Shown: positions 25,819 through 35,641, counted from the first letter of the stretch. The stretch is 41,888 bases of DNA from Candidatus Babeliales bacterium (GCA_023128415.1 JAGMEA010000022.1:1-41888); one strand, 5' to 3'. The notes: generated by a model from the sequence alone, not told the origin. Numbers and translations: made by a program.

Positions 25819-26861
25819 TCATTGCTAGATATTTGAGAACAAAACTTTTAACATATTTTATTCTAATTAATGGCACATTAACAACGCTATATAGTTTAAT
25901 TGGATTTGTTGAAAAATTAATGCGTGAAAACTCTACAATTAAAAATATAGCTTTTTTTTCCTTATTAAACATACTTCCAACATTTTTTGAACTGATACCT
26001 CTTAGCTCCTGGCTAGCTACCTGTCTATTTATATGGGAACTTTACCAAACCTCAGAATGGGAAAGCTTAAGTATATTAAGTCTTAAGCCAAATAAAGTTA
26101 TAACAACTCTATCATTTATAGGAATTTTGTTAGCCTCAATAAGTTTTTTGGGAAAAGAAGTTTTAATATATCCAATTATCAAAAATGCAGAAGAATATAA
26201 AATCCACAGTATAAAAAATGAACCTGATAATAAGGTTTTTAATCAATGGATGTCTTTAGAAAACAATACTTTTTTACACTTTGATTTTTTAGATCTTAAA
26301 ACCTATAGTGGCTCTGAAATTACAATTTTTTACCTATCAGAAAATTTTGTAGCTAATAAAAAAATAAAAGCTTCAAATTTTATTTTAAATCCTGAAAAGC
26401 AAATAATTTTTCTAAAACAATGCACTATTTTAGACCTAAGTAATAATGACTCAACAATAAAGACTAATTATAAGTTACAAATGCCAGAATTATTCTTACA
26501 TCTTAAAATGTTTCAAGGAACAACTTCATTAAAAAAACAAATAAAAAATATCATTTTGGCTAGTGAACTTTCGTCCTCTTATCCCTTAAATCAAGAAGCT
26601 GGAAAGCTTTTAGCACGACTACTTTCCCATATACAACCATTTATTTATATTTTACTAACCCTATCATTGTTTTTTCTTTTCTATAATTATAACTGGGTTA
26701 AATGGATGATAATAACATTACCTTATCCATTTATATTAATTTCAAATGCATTCAGCGAATTCATGCTACAGCACAACACTTCTGCCATAATAGTTTTGGT
26801 TCCATATATGCTTTCTTTTTTATTTATTTACCTATGCTTATACAAATTAAAAAAAGTCTAA
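25815..26861 (+). CDS. LptF/LptG-family permease
   Basis: This 348-residue membrane protein opens with MIIARYLRTKLLTYF, as LptF/LptG proteins do. Helices lie near 12-35, 50-75 and 100-115. A periplasmic beta-jellyroll-like stretch spans about 130-260 (FLHFDFLDLKTYSGSEI and IFLKQCTILDL), and three more helices close the protein. LptF and LptG pair with LptB2 to extract lipopolysaccharide from the inner membrane. Only one such permease is here, so its partner must be elsewhere. The start is TTG, overlapping the DUF502 stop, which suggests coupled translation. Its presence supports an outer-membrane cell plan. Confidence 0.85.
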   Translation: MIIARYLRTKLLTYFILINGTLTTLYSLIGFVEKLMRENSTIKNIAFFSLLNILPTFFELIPLSSWLATCLFIWELYQTSEWESLSILSLKPNKVITTLSFIGILLASISFLGKEVLIYPIIKNAEEYKIHSIKNEPDNKVFNQWMSLENNTFLHFDFLDLKTYSGSEITIFYLSENFVANKKIKASNFILNPEKQIIFLKQCTILDLSNNDSTIKTNYKLQMPELFLHLKMFQGTTSLKKQIKNIILASELSSSYPLNQEAGKLLARLLSHIQPFIYILLTLSLFFLFYNYNWVKWMIITLPYPFILISNAFSEFMLQHNTSAIIVLVPYMLSFLFIYLCLYKLKKV

Positions 26862-26959
26862 GACCCCACTTGCAAAAAACTACCATCTTTTTATTATTAA
26901 GCCTCCAAAGGAATTGAGAAAAAGCACTTAACAATAATATCTTTTTGAAAGGAAAAAGC

Positions 26960-27949
26960 GTGACATCATTAAAAAAATCAACTTCCGCCATGCTCTTAGC
27001 ATCGTTAATATCTTTAGGCCTATATGCAGAAACTGTATCAATAGGATCACAATCCTTTACCAAAGGAGCTACTCCTTGCGCTTTTTTAAGCACAGTAAAA
27101 AATAATATATATTTTGAAACTCATGATCCAAGAGCGAATTTCAATACTCTTGTAAGATTAGACAAAGAAGGCAATGAAGATGGAAATTTTATTGTTGGTC
27201 GTGATATGTGGTGGAGATACAATGCAAATAAAAAGGCCGATAATAAATATTTATATGAAACTAAATTAGGCGAAATAGTAAGGAAAACATTTGAATTCTT
27301 GTACTTAAAGAACAAAGAAGAATATAAAGGAACACCAATAGTTGATGAGTACAACAAAAATATTCCTATGTACTGGTTCGTAGAAAATGTTGAAGCTTTC
27401 AGAAATATCGCAAAATATTTTGAAAAAAATACTTTAACTGCAAAAAAAGCTCCAAATAAAACTGTGCTGGTTCTTGACTTGGCTGATGATCCTAATTTAG
27501 TAACTCTAACTGAGCAAGATAGAATATTCTTAAATAGATATTTTATAATGCCATCAGGTGATACAAAAAATAAATTGGCTACATTCTTTGGTGAAAATAG
27601 AGAATATTTACGTGAAACAACAGGTAAAGTTGAGGGTGGAAAGCCTGAAGTAGTCCTTGGCACTCTTGATCCAAGAAAATATCTCTTTAATAATCTATTA
27701 CAAAAACCTACGGGTGATTTTAAGGCCGAAAAATATCTTCCTACAATACTTGAAAAGAGTTGGAACCTTACACAACCAGTAATCACTGCAATGATAGCAA
27801 TTTATTTGTACAATAAATATATAGACGTAAATAACTTAAGAGAGAAACAACCTAAAAAATATTACAGCTATTTTGAAGATCGTATTAAAGGAAAAAATCC
27901 AACATTCCTAAACTACGTTGGTCCTGCCCTTCTTGATGGAACCGAATAA
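26960..27949 (+). CDS. Exported protein of unknown function
   Basis: This 329-residue protein has a signal peptide (MTSLKKSTSAMLLASLISLG..., cut near YAE). The mature part is rich in charged and aromatic residues, with KGATPCAFLSTVKN, NPTFLNYVGPALLDG at the end, and a hydrophobic segment near 285-300 (PVITAMIAIYLYNKYI). The start is GTG 26960, with AAAGGA six bases upstream; a TTG five codons earlier overlaps that site. I recognise no family. It stands after the LptF-like gene with a gap of about 100 bases and is followed by a clear terminator. Confidence 0.75.
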   Translation: MTSLKKSTSAMLLASLISLGLYAETVSIGSQSFTKGATPCAFLSTVKNNIYFETHDPRANFNTLVRLDKEGNEDGNFIVGRDMWWRYNANKKADNKYLYETKLGEIVRKTFEFLYLKNKEEYKGTPIVDEYNKNIPMYWFVENVEAFRNIAKYFEKNTLTAKKAPNKTVLVLDLADDPNLVTLTEQDRIFLNRYFIMPSGDTKNKLATFFGENREYLRETTGKVEGGKPEVVLGTLDPRKYLFNNLLQKPTGDFKAEKYLPTILEKSWNLTQPVITAMIAIYLYNKYIDVNNLREKQPKKYYSYFEDRIKGKNPTFLNYVGPALLDGTE

Positions 27950-27991
27950 AATCCAGTTAGTTATTGCAAAAAAATTATCAATTGAGATTTT

Positions 27992-28025
27992 AAAAAACAC
28001 GAGGAAAGCTCTCCTCGTGTTTTTT
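27992..28025 (+). terminator. Rho-independent terminator after the exported protein gene
   Basis: CACGAGGA (27998-28005) pairs with TCCTCGTG (28012-28019) around a six-base loop. The stem is extended by A/T pairs and followed by a T run to 28025. This is a textbook intrinsic terminator 43 bases after the stop codon. Confidence 0.93.
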
Positions 28026-28038
28026 AGTTAAATAATTC

Positions 28039-28067
28039 TTGAGCCAGAATAAATAAGCTGATATCTT
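28039..28067 (+). promoter_or_regulatory. Candidate promoter for the exported protein at 28106
   Basis: TTGAGC (28039-28044) and TATCTT (28062-28067) have a 17-base spacer, immediately after the preceding terminator. The ATG lies 39 bases past the -10. Each hexamer matches consensus at four positions. Confidence 0.4.
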
Positions 28068-28105
28068 ACACTAGTTTTTATCCATTCATAATCAAAAAGG
28101 AAAAG

Positions 28106-28666
28106 ATGATGCAAAAAAAAACACTAATACTTAGAAAAATACTAATACTTAGTATGCTATTTAGTATGAGTGTTATATATTCAGATAGGTTAAGCATGCG
28201 AAATGTTGAAGGTTTTTTGACTAAAAGCGAATCAAAATTAATAAATTTTTCGATATTACTTATATTAAAAAATGAAAATTACGAAAATACAAAAATTTTA
28301 TATTCATTGATTCCTAATGATGCAATGATAAGCTTGAAAAGAAAAGCTAAATATTTGAAAGAAACCTCTTATCATTCAACCACAACTCTTTTCCTGAAAG
28401 ACGATCTTTCCACTGTATTAAAAGCATATTCTCGCCCGCTTTATGTAGCTATTGAAATAATAGATCAAGTTTTTGAAATCCTTGCTGAACAAGTACAAAA
28501 AGAAAAGAATTTTAGACTCGAAGATATTCCATATTTCCCTCCGTCTCTTTCTATTTATCGCGAAATGCTGCCAGTAATAGGCGATGCTCTAAGGGGATAT
28601 CTTTACGATATGGAATCAAAGTGTTCAAAAATTTTAGAATATTTAGAATTATTATCAGAAAATTAG
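28106..28666 (+). CDS. Exported protein of unknown function
   Basis: This 186-residue protein has a signal peptide (MMQKKTLILRKILILSMLFS..., cut near residue 26 after YS). A helical mature part includes VEGFLTKSESKLINFSILLI and a proline-containing EDIPYFPPSLSIYREMLP segment. No family recognised. AAGGAAAAG precedes the ATG. It converges with tlyA; a long hairpin between the two genes probably ends both transcripts. Confidence 0.7.
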   Translation: MMQKKTLILRKILILSMLFSMSVIYSDRLSMRNVEGFLTKSESKLINFSILLILKNENYENTKILYSLIPNDAMISLKRKAKYLKETSYHSTTTLFLKDDLSTVLKAYSRPLYVAIEIIDQVFEILAEQVQKEKNFRLEDIPYFPPSLSIYREMLPVIGDALRGYLYDMESKCSKILEYLELLSEN

Positions 28667-28708
28667 AATTACAAAAAAATTTAATTAATAGTAGCCATGT
28701 TTTCACAT

Positions 28709-28753
28709 AATTTTAAAACCAGTTAATGTTTAATATTAGCTGGTTTTAAAATT
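28709..28753. terminator. Long inverted repeat between convergent genes, probable bidirectional terminator
   Basis: AATTTTAAAACCAG (28709-28722) is perfectly complementary to CTGGTTTTAAAATT (28740-28753). TTAAT/ATTAG extends the stem inward with one G-U pair around a seven-base loop. The repeat covers the last codons of tlyA. The stem ends carry A and T runs, which can serve as the U tract in either direction. Confidence 0.55.
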
Positions 28754-29476
28754 CTTCCACAAAGCTAAAAATTCAAGATTACCGCTTTTAGCTCCTCTTA
28801 CCGGAGACTCTGTAATTCCAACAAAGTTAAAATCAAATTCTTTCATGCCTTCTTTTAACTTTTCTATTACTCGCTCGTAAACACTTTCATCCTTAACCAC
28901 TCCTCCCCTTCTAATATCTTTTCGTTCAGCTTCAAACTGTGGCTTAATAAGCGTTATGATAGTGGAATCACTTTTCACCAACTTAGAAATCGCAGGCATC
29001 ACTTTTAAAATAGAAATAAAAGAAAGATCCAAAGTTACAAGGTCAACTTTTTCCGGCAAAAATTCTAAATGCCTCAAGTTTGTCTTTTCTAATAAAATAA
29101 CACGCTTGTCGTTACGAATCTTTTCATGAACCTGACCAATGCCAACATCAACGCCATAAATTTTTTTGGCACCAGCCTGTAATAAGCAATCTGTAAAGCC
29201 CCCAGTTGATATACCCGCATCTAAAACAACTAATCCTGTTACATCAAAATTAAAATATTTTAAGGCATGCTCTAATTTAAAACCAGCTCTACTTACATAC
29301 TTGGGTTTTTCAGCATCAACCTCTATTTTACTTTCTTCTTTAATCAATGTGCCTGCTTTATCTACAATTTTACCATCAACCTTAACTTTACGCTGGATAA
29401 TAAAGCTCTGTATTTCTCTTCGGGTTAAGTCAGTAAATCTTTCTAAAGCAAGCAAATCTAAACGTTTTTTAGACAT
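28736..29476 (-). CDS. tlyA: TlyA-family rRNA (cytidine-2'-O)-methyltransferase
   Basis: This 246-residue TlyA-family protein has an N-terminal S4 RNA-binding domain (about 1-65, KRLDLLALERFTDLTRREIQ) and an FtsJ-like methyltransferase domain with the SAM motif LDAGISTGGFTDCLLQAGA. The catalytic K-D-K-E set is visible in SRAGFKLEHAL, LVTLDLSF, TLIKPQFE and GNLEFLALW. Members methylate 16S and/or 23S rRNA and are sometimes misnamed haemolysins. Its start overlaps the end of the htrA gene by eight bases. The final codons form half of a long inverted repeat. Confidence 0.94.
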   Translation of the reverse strand: MSKKRLDLLALERFTDLTRREIQSFIIQRKVKVDGKIVDKAGTLIKEESKIEVDAEKPKYVSRAGFKLEHALKYFNFDVTGLVVLDAGISTGGFTDCLLQAGAKKIYGVDVGIGQVHEKIRNDKRVILLEKTNLRHLEFLPEKVDLVTLDLSFISILKVMPAISKLVKSDSTIITLIKPQFEAERKDIRRGGVVKDESVYERVIEKLKEGMKEFDFNFVGITESPVRGAKSGNLEFLALWKNFKTS

Positions 29477-31091
29477 TTTTGACTTCTTTCAACTGTGTAA
29501 CTAAAGGGGATACTTTGTAGAAAAAACGACGTGATAGTTCATCTTCCTGATTAAGAACTTTATCTTTAGGCAAGACTAAAAAGATACTTTCAGAAGCAAC
29601 ATCATCTACTTTTAAAGTAATAAAGTTAGAATCTTTTCCTTTCAAGACAGCTTTTCTAAACTGGCCCAAAGTTCTTACCCTTTCACCATTTACCTCATCC
29701 AAAATTGCTCCTGCTGTGAAAATACGAGCTCTGTACGTTGCAGAATTTGGTAAAATATTTGTAACGATAAGATATGATTTATCCTGTGAACCAGGTTTTG
29801 CAAAACGCATTAAGTCCGGAGAATTTTGAATCATTCCTAAAACATGATTTAATGTTAAAGACATTACAACCATACCAGCAAAAACTTCATAATCAACTTT
29901 TTCAAACTCAGGAAATACCTTTCTTATCGGCATAATCTCACTTAACTTCAATTTAAACCTAAAGTCTTTTCTTTCACTGGCACGATAAACAACTAAATGA
30001 ATTTGATCACCGACAACATAACGATTAAGCAACGCTAAAACTGAAACTTTTTCTTCTGCCCAACCAACAGAAACGTCTCCAAATCGATCAACCCTATGTC
30101 CATTAATTTCGTAAATCATATCTCCTGATTTAACTCCAACCTTCTCGAGCAAACTATTGTGTAAAACTCTAGATACATACCATCCGCCCCCACTAGGATT
30201 TCCTAAATAGCTGATAATATCCTCTGTTGATGGAGTAAAAATACCACCCAATATTGGCCGTCTTAATAATTTAACTTTATACAAATCATTGATAGCACTT
30301 TTTACGTCACTTATTGGAATAATGTATCCAACATTTTGGGCACTAGGGATACCTGCATTATTAATACCAATAACCTTACCATCAGCATCTAGGGATGGGC
30401 CGCCAGAACTGCCTGGATTTATCGGCGCAGTTATTTGGATATAAGACTGCTCTCTTCCACTAACAATGCCTTGAGTACTTTTGAGAGATTGTTGAGCTAA
30501 AGGATAACCAAGAGCCAAAATTTCCTGAGTTCTAACAACTGAATCAGAATCCCCCAACTCTATATATGGAATATTACCTAAATTTTTCTTAACAATATTT
30601 TTAGACTCTTCAGTTAACCTCAAAAGAGCAATATCTCTATCTGGGCTAACACCTATGATTTCAACATCTAATTGTTGTTTTCCTAAAGAAGGAATTTGTA
30701 TTTGTAGACCACTAGAAGCTTCTACAACGTGATAATTTGTTAAAAGATCACCATTCTCATTTATAAAAAACCCACTACCAAATGCTTCAACTTGTCCTGG
30801 AGTTTTGTATGGCTCAAGCCAATTAAAATGAGTCATCTGATTAAAAACTTGAACAACTGCATCTTTAACTTTTTTTTGAATATCAATCCAATTTTTCTTG
30901 TCTGCATCAGGCATAACGGATACTTTATGATTTACAGACTCAAAATCTCTAGCAATCTGTGCTTCTCTGAGACTGTCTAACTCATTCTGAAATAAGTTTT
31001 GATTTTGATAAAATTTATAACCAATAAAGCTGGTTGCTGCCACTAACAAAATAATAAAAAATTTTAATCCGTGATTTGGTTGATGATACAT
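29469..31091 (-). CDS. htrA: HtrA/DegP-like periplasmic serine protease
   Basis: This 540-residue protein has an N-terminal membrane anchor at about 9-28 (LKFFIILLVAATSFIGYKFY) and a trypsin-like domain with the catalytic triad His121 (TNYHVV), Asp153 (DRDIALL) and Ser229 (NPGSSGGPS). PDZ-type regions follow at about 290-370 (with VGVKSGDMIYEINGHRV) and about 430-500 (SATYRARIFTAGAILDEVNG). The layout matches periplasmic quality-control proteases of the HtrA/Deg family, anchored rather than fully secreted. I start at ATG 31091, with AAGGA 11 bases upstream; a GTG three codons earlier is too close to it. It follows pssA by about 40 bases. Confidence 0.92.
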   Translation of the reverse strand: MYHQPNHGLKFFIILLVAATSFIGYKFYQNQNLFQNELDSLREAQIARDFESVNHKVSVMPDADKKNWIDIQKKVKDAVVQVFNQMTHFNWLEPYKTPGQVEAFGSGFFINENGDLLTNYHVVEASSGLQIQIPSLGKQQLDVEIIGVSPDRDIALLRLTEESKNIVKKNLGNIPYIELGDSDSVVRTQEILALGYPLAQQSLKSTQGIVSGREQSYIQITAPINPGSSGGPSLDADGKVIGINNAGIPSAQNVGYIIPISDVKSAINDLYKVKLLRRPILGGIFTPSTEDIISYLGNPSGGGWYVSRVLHNSLLEKVGVKSGDMIYEINGHRVDRFGDVSVGWAEEKVSVLALLNRYVVGDQIHLVVYRASERKDFRFKLKLSEIMPIRKVFPEFEKVDYEVFAGMVVMSLTLNHVLGMIQNSPDLMRFAKPGSQDKSYLIVTNILPNSATYRARIFTAGAILDEVNGERVRTLGQFRKAVLKGKDSNFITLKVDDVASESIFLVLPKDKVLNQEDELSRRFFYKVSPLVTQLKEVKNV

Positions 31092-31133
31092 AGATCTCAC
31101 AATCCTTCCTTATTAGTAAAAATATAATCAACA

Positions 31134-31913
31134 TTATTTATGCGATAAAGTTTCTCGTTCTTTTGATTTAGAAGAAAATACCAATATTATACCCCACAGA
31201 AAATAAACTATTAATCCAAAAAATAAAACTCTGCGAAATTTAAAAATAGCTATAATCGCAAAAGTTGTTGCAATCAAAGGTTTAAAATATTTTCTTAAAT
31301 TAGGAGCAGTTCCTTTAAACGCCGGAAAAGGTACAACACTTACCATCAGCCATGCCAAAACAAGCATTAGGGCAAAAATTAATACTGCAGCCTCTATACT
31401 ATACACAAAACTTTTGAAATTCAGAAAAAGAGCCGCTAAAAAACAAGCCGCAACTGTCGTTGGTAAACCTAAAAAATAAACATTTTGCTGATCAGAAATC
31501 AAATTAAATCTTGCTAGTCTAAATATTCCTGAAAGCATATAAACGGCACTTCCAATAATTCCAAATGGCCCTAATTTATCCAAAAAACAAAAATACATTA
31601 ATAATGACGGTGCAAGACAAAAGGAAACTGAATCACATAATGAATCAAGTTCTACACCTAAGGAAGAAGATGCATCAAAATAGCGAGCAATTCTACCATC
31701 TAAAGCATCCATAAGCACTGCCATTAAAATACATGAAGCTGCTGCTTGTCCTGATCCTCTTGCCGAAAAAATAATTGATAAAAAACCAAAAAACGCATTC
31801 CCTAGGCTAAATAAATGAGGCAAAAGAGTCACACCTTTAGCAAAAGACATTCGACGCTTTCTAAGAGCAATAAAAACTCTTTTTTTTATTTGCCTATTTT
31901 TTTTTATTCGCAT
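31134..31913 (-). CDS. pssA: CDP-diacylglycerol-serine O-phosphatidyltransferase
   Basis: This 259-residue integral membrane protein makes phosphatidylserine from CDP-diacylglycerol and serine, the route to phosphatidylethanolamine. It has the CDP-alcohol phosphotransferase signature DALDGRIARYFDASSSLG, then VELDSLCDSVSF, giving the expected DG..AR...G...D...D spacing, and LSGIFRLARFN. The N-terminus is strongly basic (MRIKKNRQIKKR...). Its ATG overlaps the grpE stop by one base (TAATG), so the two are probably translationally coupled. Confidence 0.93.
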   Translation of the reverse strand: MRIKKNRQIKKRVFIALRKRRMSFAKGVTLLPHLFSLGNAFFGFLSIIFSARGSGQAAASCILMAVLMDALDGRIARYFDASSSLGVELDSLCDSVSFCLAPSLLMYFCFLDKLGPFGIIGSAVYMLSGIFRLARFNLISDQQNVYFLGLPTTVAACFLAALFLNFKSFVYSIEAAVLIFALMLVLAWLMVSVVPFPAFKGTAPNLRKYFKPLIATTFAIIAIFKFRRVLFFGLIVYFLWGIILVFSSKSKERETLSHK

Positions 31914-32410
31914 TATTTTGCAACACTAACTTTCGCATGACGAATAATTTCTTTCCCCAAAAGATACCCTGGAGATAAAACTGAAACTATTTCGCCTGAC
32001 TTGTGATCAGCTGAATCAACTTGCATCAATGCTTCATGTAAATTAGGATCAAATTTACCTGAACAATCTATTTCTTTAACACCTAAATCCGCCAATCTTT
32101 TTTTAAAATTTTTTTGAATCATCTTAAAACCATCAAGCCAAGTTTTTACGTCTTGAGAAAACTCTTGTTTTTCACTAGAACTTATAGCTAAATCAAATTC
32201 ATCTATTAAAGGAAGCAATGCTTCCATAACTTTAACTTGAGCAGTTGAAACCCATAATGAACGATCTTTTTCTATTCTTCTTTTGAAATTTTGCAAATCT
32301 GCATTAACTCGCAAAAATTGTTCTTTCCAATCAGTATTCTTTACTTCTTCTTTCTCTTCTGTTTCAACCTTTTCATTGTCTATTTTAATATCGTCTTTTT
32401 TGTTAGTCAT
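31913..32410 (-). CDS. grpE: Nucleotide exchange factor GrpE
   Basis: This 165-residue cochaperone drives ADP release from DnaK. An acidic disordered N-terminus (about 1-28) precedes the long dimerising helix with FLRVNADLQNFKRRIEKDR. The C-terminal beta domain carries KFDPNLHEALMQV and VLSPGYLLGKEIIRHAKVSV, the GrpE signature. GGGGGAAG lies six bases before the ATG. No heat-shock operator such as CIRCE was seen upstream. It heads a minus-strand run with pssA, htrA and tlyA. Confidence 0.96.
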   Translation of the reverse strand: MTNKKDDIKIDNEKVETEEKEEVKNTDWKEQFLRVNADLQNFKRRIEKDRSLWVSTAQVKVMEALLPLIDEFDLAISSSEKQEFSQDVKTWLDGFKMIQKNFKKRLADLGVKEIDCSGKFDPNLHEALMQVDSADHKSGEIVSVLSPGYLLGKEIIRHAKVSVAK

Positions 32411-32516
32411 GGAAAACTTCCCCCATATATTTAAGAATTTTCAGCAAATTACTTTGATTTTACCAAAAAAAAGCATTTCTAAAAAGTGGGGCCTATTTTT
32501 TAAAAAATTCATTTTC

Positions 32517-32546
32517 TTGAAAATAAACAGATTTGATAACTAGAAT
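32517..32546 (+). promoter_or_regulatory. Candidate promoter for the secreted-protein/barrel cluster
   Basis: TTGAAA (32517-32522) and TAGAAT (32541-32546) have an 18-base spacer, each matching consensus at five of six positions. The transcript would carry a leader of about 75 bases before ATG 32630. It lies in the 219-base divergent gap with grpE, in which I see no gene. Confidence 0.45.
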
Positions 32547-32629
32547 AATTCAAAGAATTTTTAAGTAGTAAAAACTGCAACTAATCAAAATATTTGAAGC
32601 TTAATTATTTATGGAAAATGAGTTTTTAA

Positions 32630-35527
32630 ATGAAAAAATTAAATAAATTATTCTCGGTAGCATTAACACTTATTTCTACAATCTATCCTGCTGATACTAT
32701 TTACAAAACAGGCACTGCTAACTTCAGTGGTGTTGTCACTTCAACAGCTAAAGCTTTAGATAGATACACAGGATCACTATATGTTGGTAGTAATGGTCAA
32801 GGCGGCGGAGACGGAAATTATGCCTTATCATATGCGGGTAGAAGCGATACATCATTTACAGCGTTAGCAACAGATACTGATGTTACAGGTTCAAGTATTA
32901 GAACAATTGCTCTTTTAAGAACTGGCGGAAATAACTCTGCCGCAACTCATGTAGCCTTTATTACAACAAACACAGCTCGAACGGTTCACTCACTAAACAT
33001 ATCGAATAAAACTATCCAAACGGCAAGCACGGATAGCAATCTTCACCTTACCGACGCCATTGGTGCGGTAGCAAATGGACTTACCTACATGACAACAAGC
33101 AGTAATCATATTTTCGTTCGAACAGTAGGCTCAATAGGATTCGAACATGATAATTTTGTTAATGGAATAGCAAATATTAGAAATAATCCATTTGCAACAA
33201 TACAAGGTGATTCAACAACTTCTTCCACCTTATTAAGTAGAATTTCTCCCCCAGTCTATGAAGCTGCAAGATTAAATTCTCTAACTGTTAGTGATATGTA
33301 CTGGGATCCAGATATAGAACGACTTTTTATAACATGTACTGTTGACGTTGCAACAGGAAATGTAGGCTATGCTCTTGTAAAAGGTTTTATAAATACTGAT
33401 ATCGCAAATCCTGATGATGACGACACAATTAAGCTAGAAAGAATCTTAGATGATGGAGTAACTGATGCAAGTGATACTACTGCACACTATTCACCCCGAG
33501 CAATAGATGACTCAACAATATTTGCTTATAACAATACAGGTGGAGCAGCTAGTACAAAAATTACTCTTCATAAAGTTCGCGTAATGACAACAAGCACAAA
33601 TCTTAAATATCTCATTGTTAATGGTGCGATAGCTAGTGGAGCCGACATAGGTGGAAATCAAGTTCATTCCTTAAGAATATCGTATACAGGAGAAGGTGAC
33701 ATTAGACCTGGTGATGTTATTAGACATGATACATATTATGAAACACATCTTACTAACAACTATAATAATGCAGACCACATTCTTTCCCTTACAGTTGGAT
33801 CAGCCGCAGCACCCTGGCCAAATACCCAGACCGTAACAGATATGGTTGTTATAGATGATGTTGTATACATTTCAAATGCAACCGGAAATAGAAGTGCAAC
33901 AAACGATCCTGGACTTTGGAAATCCCAAGCAATGTTCAACCACGAAGGAATAATAGTAGCCTGGACGCCGTGGGAACGAGTCTATCCGACAACTGGTTCA
34001 ACTTTCCCTCAAACATCTGAGGATCAAATTCCATTTTTTGAAGTAGATGCAAATACTGGAAAAATATGGTCAGGAGATGCAAACGGTACAACTATATCAA
34101 GATTGAAATGGAAACTTCCCGCTGATTTATCACCAACAACAGATGACGGAACATTGCAAAGACAACTCATACAGGAATTAGCACAAGGATGTTTTTGTGT
34201 CTTAGATCTTCCTAACGAAACTCCAGGCATGGGAAACGTTAACAACACAGATAATTCAATAGCCATTTTTGGAGGTTTGGAAAAAGTTATATTCGCAAGA
34301 GCATCACAAGGAAATTTAAATTATACAACACCTAATACAAGTTTTGATCTTGATGCAAATTTTAAGTCAACAGATGAAAATGATGGTCTTTTTGGAGTTG
34401 GTGCAATACGTGCTCTGGGATATTCTTATAATAAAACAAATTTAAAAGGATATTTTTTTGCAGGAACTGATATTGGATTATTTGCCTATGCTAAAGGCAC
34501 GGGCGCTGGTTTTAATGCTTCTACCGGTCTAGACACCCTTGCTTCTGGAGAACTTTTTGATTCGGCTGATGAATCAAAATGGTTTAGAGTTGCAGAGAGT
34601 ACGCTCACACCAACTACAGCAGTTAGTCAAATAATTACACCAACTTGGAATAAAATTTATGTATTAACTCATGATGTAACAAGTGTAAACGCAATACAGG
34701 ATAAACTTTATGAAATTGATATTCCAAATAATATAAATGGAGACGGTGCACAACCAAGAATAATTGCACAATCCGGCAGTGGAAACATCCCTACAAATTC
34801 TATTTTTTCTGGATGCGCAATATTAACAACAACTGATGCTTTAAAAAGTCTTGTTGATGAGGATAAAGGTTACTTTGGTGTTTTAAGTACAAACGAAGGT
34901 TTATATACATCAACATGTGATTTAAGACATCTTGTTTTATCTTCCGGAGAATGGGAAGCTGTTGTAACAACAACGGGAATACCTTTTCATTCCATACACA
35001 GAATCAAAGACAGAAGAGTATCCATATCTAATTCTGATTATATTCCATTTTTAAATACTTCATTTTTCGGAATACCAATTATTGATGATTCTAGAGACCT
35101 CGGCATTTTTGAAAACAGCACAATACTCCAGGCAGGACTAAGTAGCTCAGCCCTTAGTTATAATACAAATGCAAGCTTAACTACAGATGTCCAATCTGTT
35201 CAACCAAGACCATTAAATGTTGCCGAAGAAGAAAAAAATAGAAAATTTATATTGAATAAAAACTCTAGTGATTTCAGCTATCTTGAATTTGCAACAAACT
35301 TTTATACAGATGGAGGACGAAGATTTTTTACAAAATTCAATCCCAATACAACGGATGAATTTAGCATACTTAGAACATTGCCATACAATGCAGATGAATG
35401 GAATATGACGACTCCTACTTCAGACATAGACTTAAGCACAATAAACAGAATCTATTGGATAGAAAATATTTCAGGAACCGGGCAACTAATGGCTGGAATA
35501 GATAGCGGTGTAATAGTTTTAAATTAA
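32630..35527 (+). CDS. Large secreted beta-rich protein, paralogue A
   Basis: This 965-residue protein has a signal peptide (MKKLNKLFSVALTLISTIYP, cut near A/D at about 21). The mature part is rich in S, T, N, G and D and in short strand-like repeats: LTVSDMYWDPDIERLFITC, VTDMVVIDDVVYIS, LGYSYNKTNLKGYFFAGTD and, at the end, GQLMAGIDSGVIVLN. The pattern suggests repeated beta-blades, as in a propeller, though this is inference. A few cysteines recur in fixed places (GCFC, SGCAIL, TSTCD). It is clearly homologous along its full length to the 972-residue protein at 36987. There is no membrane anchor or recognisable catalytic motif. Likely surface-exposed or released. Confidence 0.85.
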   Translation: MKKLNKLFSVALTLISTIYPADTIYKTGTANFSGVVTSTAKALDRYTGSLYVGSNGQGGGDGNYALSYAGRSDTSFTALATDTDVTGSSIRTIALLRTGGNNSAATHVAFITTNTARTVHSLNISNKTIQTASTDSNLHLTDAIGAVANGLTYMTTSSNHIFVRTVGSIGFEHDNFVNGIANIRNNPFATIQGDSTTSSTLLSRISPPVYEAARLNSLTVSDMYWDPDIERLFITCTVDVATGNVGYALVKGFINTDIANPDDDDTIKLERILDDGVTDASDTTAHYSPRAIDDSTIFAYNNTGGAASTKITLHKVRVMTTSTNLKYLIVNGAIASGADIGGNQVHSLRISYTGEGDIRPGDVIRHDTYYETHLTNNYNNADHILSLTVGSAAAPWPNTQTVTDMVVIDDVVYISNATGNRSATNDPGLWKSQAMFNHEGIIVAWTPWERVYPTTGSTFPQTSEDQIPFFEVDANTGKIWSGDANGTTISRLKWKLPADLSPTTDDGTLQRQLIQELAQGCFCVLDLPNETPGMGNVNNTDNSIAIFGGLEKVIFARASQGNLNYTTPNTSFDLDANFKSTDENDGLFGVGAIRALGYSYNKTNLKGYFFAGTDIGLFAYAKGTGAGFNASTGLDTLASGELFDSADESKWFRVAESTLTPTTAVSQIITPTWNKIYVLTHDVTSVNAIQDKLYEIDIPNNINGDGAQPRIIAQSGSGNIPTNSIFSGCAILTTTDALKSLVDEDKGYFGVLSTNEGLYTSTCDLRHLVLSSGEWEAVVTTTGIPFHSIHRIKDRRVSISNSDYIPFLNTSFFGIPIIDDSRDLGIFENSTILQAGLSSSALSYNTNASLTTDVQSVQPRPLNVAEEEKNRKFILNKNSSDFSYLEFATNFYTDGGRRFFTKFNPNTTDEFSILRTLPYNADEWNMTTPTSDIDLSTINRIYWIENISGTGQLMAGIDSGVIVLN

Positions 35528-35641
35528 AAATTTAATTTTCTTGAAAAAAGAAATTATTAATTTCTAGACTTGCTTAAAACATTATTATTAATCGAAAAAC
35601 CAAAAAGATTTATTTAAATACCAAATAAACAAGGAGAGGAT

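Noticed and set aside
27121-27786. 221-residue minus-strand open frame opposite the exported protein at 26960
   Set aside because: The plus frame has a signal peptide, a good ribosome site and a terminator, while the minus frame has none of these.
35552-35572. AGAAAT...ATTTCT inverted repeat between paralogue A and the barrel gene
   Set aside because: A six-base AT-rich stem without a T run is expected by chance here. The gap more likely lies inside one transcript.
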